From NCBI RefSeq assembly GCF_030936135.1, contig NW_026776913.1, positions 1,612,001 through 1,676,000 on the forward strand: DNA of 64,000 bases, in the 5' to 3' direction. The notes under the pieces were generated by a model. The model searched no databases and was not told the DNA's origin. It saw only the letters and a program-made list of their open reading frames with translations. Every line of letters starts with the position of its first letter. Within the stretch, counting starts at the first letter, position 1. The DNA comes from Gavia stellata. Lineage: Eukaryota; Chordata; Aves; Gaviiformes; Gaviidae. Made by a program: the position numbers and the translations under genes. This document shows, in pieces, positions 57,802-64,000 of this stretch.

Positions 57802-58383
57802 TGTGCTGGTTTTGGCTGGGATAGAGTTAATTTTCTTCATAGTAGCTAGTATAGGGCTGTGTTTTGGATTTGTACTAAAAACAGTATTGATACACAGGGA
57901 TGTTTTAGTTACTGCTGAGCAGTGCTTACACAGAGTCAAGGCCTTTTCTGCTTCTCACACCGCCCTGCCAGCAAGTAGGCTGGGGGTGCACAAGAAGTTG
58001 GGAGGGGATACAGCCAGGACAGCTGACCACAACTGACCAAAGGGATATTCCATACCATATGATGTCATGCTCAGTATATAAACTAGGGGGAAGGCTGGCC
58101 GGGGGACCGCTGCTTGGGCTGGGCATCGGTCGGAGGGTGGTGAGCAATTGTTTTCATTTGCATCACTTGCCTTTCTTGTTTGTTGTTGTTTTCATTACAA
58201 TTTTTATTATCATTATTATTATTATTATTTTACTTCATTTCATTTATTAAACTGTTTTTATCTCAACCCACGAGTTTTCTCGCTTTTACTTTTCCTATTC
58301 TCTCCCCCATCCCACTGGGGCAGGGGGGGAGTGAGCGAGCGGCTGTGTGGTGCTTAGTTGCCAGCTGGGCTTAAACCACGACA
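57802..58383 (+). mobile_element. 5' LTR
   Basis: 582 bp, TGTGCTGG to CCACGACA. A TATA box (TATATAAA) is at 58,075-58,082. An ATTAAA polyadenylation signal is at 58,246-58,251. A TTA-rich microsatellite (about 58,200-58,232) lies in the presumed R/U5 part. Presumed U3 is 57,802 to about 58,105. Confidence 0.9.
58075..58082 (+). promoter_or_regulatory. TATA box of the 5' LTR
   Basis: TATATAAA, 274 bases into the LTR. The homologous site in the antisense LTR is degraded. Confidence 0.7.
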
Positions 58384-58391
58384 GTCCTTTT

Positions 58392-58409
58392 TGGCGCCCA
58401 ACGTGGGGC
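58392..58409 (+). promoter_or_regulatory. primer binding site, tRNA-Lys(1,2) type
   Basis: TGGCGCCCAACGTGGGGC, 8 bases after the LTR end. This 18-mer is the known site complementary to tRNA-Lys1,2 (as in Mason-Pfizer and foamy viruses). Mammalian ERV-L was named for a leucine tRNA primer, so the bird element differs. Confidence 0.85.
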
Positions 58410-58532
58410 TCGAAGGGTTTGAGATAATAACAGATTCAACAGAACTTATTAGAAGGGGTTTCTACCTGTTAAAAGTTACAGGTCACAATATTGATTCATC
58501 TGTTCTTGACATTAGTTTATTTGATCTGCACC

Positions 58533-60374
58533 ATGCTCTTTTTTCTGCTGTACCTGTTAAAGATTGGCATTGGTTTTTTCGGTTTGCTGTGCTCTTTAGT
58601 GATTAGTGATATTTTGCCTGGGAGATTTGTTTTTAAAACACTGACCTTGAGCTGGGTACTCTGGTATTTGGTCTCTGCACTGAAGCCATTACTGTACTTC
58701 GGGTACCATCTCATGGAGATTTTTAACAATTATACTTCTTCCTCTGAGAGGTTTTTTGAGGAGGAAATACAGAACGGCACCCTTGCTACCTTCTTCTGTG
58801 ACGTTGTCTCCCTCGTTACAACGACTTCTCAGTATCTTGAACATCCTTGGGTAGTTAAAATACTTCTATTGGCCTTTCTAAGAAATATTGCTTCAGTTTT
58901 GTCTAAGGTTAACAAGCAATTTAGGAATATGACCCAGGCTCCACGAGAGCATGGTCATGGGTGGCACGGCATGTGGGAAAATATGGGCAGGTATCTAGAG
59001 AACTTCTCACCTCCAATGTTCTGGAACTTCACTCCCGAACAACTACAGGATCCTGATGAAGTGGTAGAATGTTTGAGAAAAAAATGCTGTGGCTATTCTA
59101 AAGAGGCACATCTTACTGCACTGTGCTGGGTCCTGGCCAGTATCTACCAAACACTGCTCGATACTACGCAGTACCCCCAGGAGGAAGAGAGGGGAAACAA
59201 ACCAACAGACACCGTGGCTAAACCAGGCACTGTATCAGTCGCCCCTATAACCAAAAAGAAACAGTGGAAGCGGAAATCAACTCGTTTAGTAAGGGATGAA
59301 GAAGCTTCTCCTAAGAGGGAGCAGGAGAAAGAATCAGAAGAGGCAGCCTGTTCTGTGGCAGAGCAATCACAAGAACAGGAGGAGGAAGAGACTGAGATAA
59401 TCAATGAGACAGAAACCACCCGATCCCTGTCCCTAAGTGAGCTGCGAGATATACGAAAAGATTTTAGCCGTCAACCAGGTGAGCTAATTCTCAGCTGGTT
59501 GCTTCGATGCTGGGATATTGGGGCTAGTAGTCAGGAATTAGAGGGTAAGGAAGCCCGGCAGCTGGGATCCCTTGCTAGGGATAAGGCCATTGACAAAGGG
59601 ATTGGAAAAAAGGCAGGAGTCCTCAGTCTTTGGCAGCGACTCCTGTCAAGTGTGAAGGACAGGTATCCCTTCAAGGAAGAACTCGCAAATTCTCGAAGGA
59701 AATGGACCAACATTGAGGGGGGCATCCAGTATCTGAGGGAATTAGCCGTGTTGGAGGTGATCTATAACGACCAGGCATGCAAAGACCCGGATGAAATCCG
59801 GTGCACACGGTCCATGTGGCGAAAGGTTGTACGAAATGCAGCGACATCATATACCCACACCCTGGCGATAATGAACTGGACAGACATTGAGGCACCAACT
59901 ATAGATGAACTGGCCAGGCAACTCCGAGAATACGAAGATAATCTTGCTCCCTCCATGTGTGCTTGTGTCTCGGCTGTGGACAGACACAGACTGACCCAAA
60001 ACATGTTTGAGCAAGCTGAGAAGCGTAGGTTTTCTTCATGCACTCCAACCAAAGCCTCATCTATTAAGAGTCAGCCTTTTCCTGTTCAAGCGAAAGAGTA
60101 CCGGTGGCGCACACCACGTGCAACCCTGTGGTTCTTCCTGCGGGACCAGGGGGAGGACATGAGGAAGTGGGATGGTCAACCCACCTGGAGACTAGAAGCT
60201 CGGGTGCAGGAACTACAAGGGAAAACAACAGCCAAAAGGCATCCATCCAGGAAAATTACCGCTCCAGTGTCTGTTGGGCAGAGTAGAAGGGCTTACTGTA
60301 CTTTTGATCCTGATGAAGGGACCTCTGTTACGCACTTACAGAAACCAAGTAATGAAGACTCAGACCAGGAGTAG
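58533..60374 (+). CDS. gag: ERV gag polyprotein, uninterrupted
   Basis: 613 codons from the first ATG after the PBS (58,533) to a TAG at 60,372; an upstream in-frame TTG at 58,491 is less likely. Gag normally forms the particle shell. By residue: two hydrophobic segments (about 1-26 and 37-62), an acidic and serine-rich part, a basic stretch (KKKQWKRKSTR) followed by a long glutamate-rich run, then a helical capsid-like part (SLSELRDIRKDF, WLLRCWDIGA, then a tryptophan-rich core) and a basic C-terminus. I see no CCHC zinc knuckle and no YPxL or PPxY-type late motif. The hydrophobic N-terminus is unusual because most gags have a myristoylation glycine and basic matrix face. Same frame as pol. 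Confidence 0.82.
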   Translation: MLFFLLYLLKIGIGFFGLLCSLVISDILPGRFVFKTLTLSWVLWYLVSALKPLLYFGYHLMEIFNNYTSSSERFFEEEIQNGTLATFFCDVVSLVTTTSQYLEHPWVVKILLLAFLRNIASVLSKVNKQFRNMTQAPREHGHGWHGMWENMGRYLENFSPPMFWNFTPEQLQDPDEVVECLRKKCCGYSKEAHLTALCWVLASIYQTLLDTTQYPQEEERGNKPTDTVAKPGTVSVAPITKKKQWKRKSTRLVRDEEASPKREQEKESEEAACSVAEQSQEQEEEETEIINETETTRSLSLSELRDIRKDFSRQPGELILSWLLRCWDIGASSQELEGKEARQLGSLARDKAIDKGIGKKAGVLSLWQRLLSSVKDRYPFKEELANSRRKWTNIEGGIQYLRELAVLEVIYNDQACKDPDEIRCTRSMWRKVVRNAATSYTHTLAIMNWTDIEAPTIDELARQLREYEDNLAPSMCACVSAVDRHRLTQNMFEQAEKRRFSSCTPTKASSIKSQPFPVQAKEYRWRTPRATLWFFLRDQGEDMRKWDGQPTWRLEARVQELQGKTTAKRHPSRKITAPVSVGQSRRAYCTFDPDEGTSVTHLQKPSNEDSDQE

Positions 60375-60399
60375 AGGGGCCCTGCCTTCAGTCAGGCGG
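60372..60399 (+). promoter_or_regulatory. gag-pol junction: in-frame UAG with downstream hairpin
   Basis: The gag TAG is followed in the same frame by the protease without any further stop. Seven bases after the TAG, 60,382-60,387 can pair with 60,394-60,399 (six pairs, one G-U, six-base loop). This resembles stop-codon readthrough as used by gammaretroviruses. A TAG arising by mutation in a fused frame is the alternative. Confidence 0.5.
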
Positions 60400-61595
60400 A
60401 GGAAAGGGACAATCGGGTTTACTGGACTGTGTGGATTCGATGGCCTGGCACATCAGCCCCACGGGAGTATAAAGCTCTAGTGGACAGCGGTGCACAGTGT
60501 ACTCTAATTCCATCAGATTACAAGGGGGCAGAATCCATCTGTATTTCTGGAGTGACAGGGGGATCCCAAGAACTGTCTGTGTTGGAGGCTGAATTAAGCC
60601 TGACTGGGAATGAGTGGCAAAAGCACCCTATTGTGACTGGTCCAGAGGCTCCGTGCATCCTTGGTATAGACTATCTCAGGAAAGGGTACTTCAAAGACCC
60701 AAAAGGGTATCGGTGGGCTTTTGGTATAGCTGCTTTGAGCACGGAGGAAATTAAACAGCTGTCTAGCTTGCCTGGTCTCTCAGAGGATCCTTCTGTGGTG
60801 GGGTTGCTGCAAGTTAAAGAACAGCAGGTGCCAATTGCTACCATGACAGTGCACCGGCGACAATATCGCACCAATCGAGACTCCCTGGTTCCCATCCATA
60901 AGTTGATCCGTCAACTGGAAAGTCAAGGAGTGATCAGTAAGACTCATTCACCCTTTAATAGTCCCATATGGCCCGTGCAAAAATCTAACGGGGAGTGGCG
61001 GTTAACAGTGGACTATCGAGGCCTGAATGAAGTCACACCGCCACTGAGTGCTGCCGTACCAGACATGCTAGAACTTCAGTATGAACTGGAGTCAAAGGCT
61101 GCCAAATGGTATGCAACAATAGATATCGCCAATGCATTTTTCTCGATCCCTCTGGCAGCAGAGTGCAGGCCACAGTTTGCTTTCACATGTAGGGGTATCC
61201 AGTACACCTGGAATCGACTGCCCCAGGGGTGGAAACATAGTCCTACCATTTGTCATGGGTTGATACAGAGTGCACTGGAACAGGGCAAAGCTCCCGAACA
61301 CCTGCAGTATATTGATGACATCATTGTGTGGGGCAACACAGCGGAGGAAGCGTTTGAGAAGGGGAGAAGAATAATCCAGATTCTCCTGAAAGCTGGTTTT
61401 GCTATAAAACAAAGTAAGGTCAAAGGGCCTGCACAGGAAATTCAGTTTTTAGGAATAAAATGGCAGGATGGGCGTCGCCATATCCCAATGGATGTGATCA
61501 ATAAAATAACAGCCATGTCTCCACCAACTAACAAAAAGGAAACACAAGCTTTCTTAGGTGTTGTGGGTTTCTGGAGAATGCATATTCCAGGTTAA
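60375..61595 (+). pseudogene. pol: ERV protease and reverse transcriptase, ended by premature stop
   Basis: Reads on from the gag stop in the same frame. The aspartic protease shows the DSG active site (60,483-60,491) in the context LVDSGAQCTLIP. The reverse transcriptase follows with the HKLIRQLESQGVI entry segment, WPVQKSNGEWRLTVDYRGLN, an aspartate in the ATIDIANAFF block, LPQGWKHSP, and the catalytic YIDD at 61,308-61,319. A TAA at 61,593 interrupts the frame just after the palm/thumb region; recognisable pol continues in the same frame beyond it to about 61,700. So the enzyme core residues are kept but the polyprotein is cut. Confidence 0.85.
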
Positions 61596-62904
61596 AGTCT
61601 GATCGTAAGCCCTCTCTATCGAGTGACGCGGAAGAAGAATGACTTTGAATGGGGCCCTGAACAGCAGCAAGCCTTTGAACAAATTAAATGGGAGATAGTC
61701 CATGCAGCTTGGGCCAGTCCGGACAGGGCAAGATGTGAAAAATGTGCTTTACACCTCAGTCGGGGATAACGGCCCCACCTGGAGCCTCTGGCAGAAAGCA
61801 CCTGGGGAGACTCCAGGTTGACCCCTAGGGTTTTGGAGCCGGGGATATAGGGGATCTGAAGCCCGTTACACTCCAACTGAAAAAGAAATATTAGCAGCAT
61901 ATGAAGGAATTCGAGCTGCTTCGGAAGTAGTTGGTACTGAAGCACAGCTCCTTTTGGCCCCTCGATTGCCTGTGCTGGGCTGGATGTTCAAAGGGAAGAT
62001 CCCCTCTACGCATCACACAACTGATGCTACATGGAGTAAGTGGGTTGCACTGATAACGCAACGAGCTCGGATGGGAAACCCCGACCGCCCGGGAATCCTG
62101 GAAGTGATCATGGACTGGCCAGAGGGCCGAAACTTCGGAGTGTCACCAGAGGAGGTGACTCGTGCTGAAGAGGCCCCTCTGTATAATGAATTATCAGAGA
62201 CTGAGAAGCAATATGCCCTGTTTACAGATGGATCCTGTCGTATTGTGGGAAAACATCGAAGGTGGAAAGCTGCTGTGTGGAGTCCTACGCGACAAGTTGC
62301 AGAAACTGCTGAAGGACAAGGTGAATCGAGTCAGTTTGCAGAGGTGAAAGCCATTCAGCTGGCTTTAGATATTGCTGAACGAGGGAAATGGCCAGTACTT
62401 TATCTCTATACGGACTCATGGATGGTGGCAAATGCCCTGTGGGGGTGGCTACAGCAATGGAAGCAGAGCAACTGGCAGCGCAGAGGTAAGCCCATCTGGG
62501 CTGCTGAATTATGGCAAGATATTGCTGCTCGGGTAGAGAACCTGGTTGTAAAAGTACGTCATGTAGATGCTCACATACCCAAGAGTCGTGCCACTGAAGA
62601 ACATCGAAACAATGAGCGGGTGGACCAAGCTGCTAGAATTGAAGTGGCTCAGGTGGATCTGGATTGGGAACATAAGGGTGAGCTATTTGTAGCTCGATGG
62701 GCCCATGACACATCAGGACATTTAGGAAGGGATGCAACATACAAATGGGCTCGTGGTCGAGGGGTGGACTTGACCATTGATGCCATTGCACAGGTTATCC
62801 ATGAATGTGAAACATGTGCCATAATCAAACACACTAAGCAGTTAAAGCCTTTTTGGTATAGGGCGATGACTGAAATATCAATACGGGGAAGCCTGGCAGG
62901 TTGA
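61596..62904 (+). pseudogene. pol: ERV connection, RNase H and integrase zinc domain, with frameshifts and stop
   Basis: Pol sequence leaves frame 0 somewhere between about 61,690 and 61,745 and continues one frame over, with a TGA at 61,819, then runs open to 62,904. RNase H residues are visible: LFTDGS (aspartate at 62,227), a glutamate in QFAEVKA, a TDSW block and a HVDAH block. Next comes the integrase HHCC zinc finger (HDTSGH, then CETC, about 62,703-62,818). A second frameshift near 62,870-62,885 separates this from the integrase core. Confidence 0.8.
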
Positions 62905-63547
62905 TTATATCACACTACCACGAACCCCCCACGGGAAGCAGCATGTGCTTACAATGGTGGAAGCAACTACCGGATGGATGGAAACATACCCTGTGACCCA
63001 TGCCACTGCCCGGAACATCTTGGGCCTTGAAAAGCAAGTTTTATGGCGACACGTCACCCCTAAAAGAATTGAATCCGACAATGGGACTCATTTCCGAAAC
63101 AACCTCATTAACACCTGGGCCAAGGAGCATGGCATTGACTGGGTGTATCACATCCCCTACCATGCACCAGCCTCCGGGAAAATGGAACGATACAACGCAC
63201 TGTTAAAAACGACACTGAAAGCAATGGGTGCTGGGACATTTAAGCATTGGGATACACATTCAGCAGAAGCCACTTGGCTAGTTAACACTAGAGGCTCTGC
63301 CAGTCGACCTGGCCCTGCCCAATCAAAACCCCTGCGCACTGTGGAAGGAGATAAGATTCCCGTAGTACATATAAGGAACTTGCTGGGAAAAGCAGTCTGG
63401 GTTATTCCTTCCTCAGGAAAAGGTAAACCTATTCGCCGGGTTATTTTTGCTCAAGGACCTGGGTGCACTTGGTGGGTAATGCAGAAGAATGGGGAAGTCC
63501 AGTGTGTACCTCAAGGTGATTTAATTCTGGGTGAAACTAATCCATAA
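62885..63547 (+). pseudogene. pol: ERV integrase catalytic core and C-terminus
   Basis: Third frame of the broken pol, open to its natural-looking stop at 63,547. The DDE triad is complete: aspartate at 62,903, aspartate at 63,077 (ESDNGTHF) and glutamate at 63,185 (SGKMERY). A C-terminal SH3-like part with WVIPSSGKG and GCTWWVMQKNG follows. Residues are preserved, but the upstream frameshift would prevent synthesis as part of pol. Confidence 0.82.
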
Positions 63548-63885
63548 TTTGAGTTATATATTACAGAAATTACTATAGCAGGAACCACCTGAACCAATGG
63601 AGGACAAGCCTTACAAGAAGCAGTGCAAGTGCAGCAGTGACCCGACCTGAGCTAGCTGTGGTGCCCAATAACTCCATGCAATACACCACCTCTTCTCTCC
63701 TGAGTGACCACCATAACAGATGGAGCCCAAAGTTATGGACTACATGAACTCAATGGACATTTATGGACATTTTAGAAATATTTTACAGGGGTGGTCCATA
63801 GACTAAGGGAAGGATATCTGTGTACTATATCAAAGGATGGGAAGGGCGATGATAGGGAATGAGAACGTTTTGGATGGTGTGAGAC
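63548..63885. other. ERV 3' untranslated region, no env
   Basis: About 340 bp between the integrase stop and the antisense LTR scrap. No frame with transmembrane or surface-protein features. Confidence 0.7.
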
Positions 63886-63913
63886 CTGAGCATGATGTAA
63901 ATGGTATGGAATA
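63886..63913 (-). repeat. antisense LTR scrap before the PPT
   Basis: 28 bases matching, in reverse orientation, the U3 segment just upstream of the LTR TATA box (two differences from the antisense LTR at 57,161-57,190: one missing base and one substitution). Confidence 0.7.
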
Positions 63914-63925
63914 AGGGGTGGAGAA
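63912..63925 (+). promoter_or_regulatory. polypurine tract
   Basis: TAAGGGGTGGAGAA directly before the 3' LTR TGTGCTGG; primes plus-strand DNA synthesis in retroviruses. Confidence 0.75.
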
Positions 63926-64000
63926 TGTGCTGGTTTTGGCTGGGATGGGGTTAACTTTCTTCATAGCAGCTAGTATGGGGCTGTGTTTTGGATTGTATGG
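63926..64000 (+). mobile_element. 3' LTR, first 75 bp (cut by window end)
   Basis: Begins TGTGCTGGTTTTGGCTGGG. From about base 65 it enters the GGATTGTATGG junction of the 22-bp tandem duplication found in the antisense LTR but not in the 5' LTR. Confidence 0.85.

Larger units (their letters stand above)
57802..64000 (+). mobile_element. ERVL-like (class III) endogenous retrovirus, env-less, cut by window end
   Basis: Provirus in the order 5' LTR, PBS, gag, protease, reverse transcriptase, RNase H, integrase, PPT, 3' LTR start; internal length about 5.5 kb. No envelope frame exists between the integrase stop (63,547) and the PPT, in keeping with the usual env-less state of class III elements. 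Gag is uninterrupted. Pro-pol has at least two nonsense changes and two frameshifts, so the copy is defective. The class III call rests on gag-pol layout, lack of env and the general look of the pol sequence; a pol phylogeny is needed to confirm it. It lies where the right duplication copy loses its partner. Confidence 0.88.

Noticed and set aside
63548-63885. Possible env remnant
   Set aside because: Too short and without hydrophobic or cysteine patterns of an envelope protein.
1-64000. tRNA, rRNA or CRISPR features
   Set aside because: None seen on reading; the genome is animal, and the repeats present are LINE, LTR and segmental.

Overview
The window is nuclear DNA from a bird. The evidence is abundant CR1 LINEs (including a 3' end in the typical ATTCTGTG repeat), olfactory receptors (ORs) of the type massively expanded in birds (gamma-c / OR14-like), and a class III (ERVL-like) endogenous retrovirus with a Lys-type primer site. 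I cannot fix the species. The LTR type looks like one common in non-galliform birds, which is recall rather than a search. Candidate coding genes are few: three intact single-coding-exon ORs. Almost everything else is repeats, pseudogenes or unassigned noncoding DNA.

Layout. 1-2,060: 5' part of a CR1 LINE on the minus strand (ORF2 endonuclease start, broken ORF1 with esterase-like domain, GC-rich 5' UTR). 2,060-8,380: unassigned DNA, a diverged copy (4,090-6,260) of a segment found twice later, and degenerate CR1. 8,380-24,135: left copy of a segmental duplication with one intact OR (minus strand) and one broken OR (plus strand). 24,136-40,798: unique spacer with a third intact OR on the plus strand (28,018-29,007), more CR1 and diverged repeat modules. 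40,799-56,836: right copy of the duplication, direct orientation, about 32.3-32.9 kb downstream, again with one intact OR and the same broken OR. 56,837-64,000: an antisense LTR, a 344-bp gap, then an ERVL-like provirus (5' LTR, PBS, intact gag, decayed pro-pol, no env, PPT and the first 75 bp of the 3' LTR).

The three intact ORs share a gene structure: a coding exon preceded by a strong pyrimidine-rich splice acceptor, and 0.9-1.9 kb upstream a conserved candidate 5' noncoding exon ending in a GTAAGT donor. In the left copy this exon is tandemly duplicated and one duplicate has lost its donor GT. The middle OR is inverted relative to the other two, so the cluster grew by at least one inverted copy and one later direct duplication. 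Lesions private to one copy (a CR1 insertion on the right, a frameshift in the left OR pseudogene, a lost ATG in the right one) order events after the duplication.

The most unusual structures are in the ERV block. The 5' and 3' LTRs appear to belong to different subfamilies, the 3' one matching the nearby antisense LTR. A 28-bp antisense piece of LTR lies directly before the polypurine tract. Gag starts with two hydrophobic segments, and gag and pol share one frame separated by a single UAG followed by a potential hairpin. A module of about 0.5-0.75 kb, of unknown identity, recurs seven times in the window.
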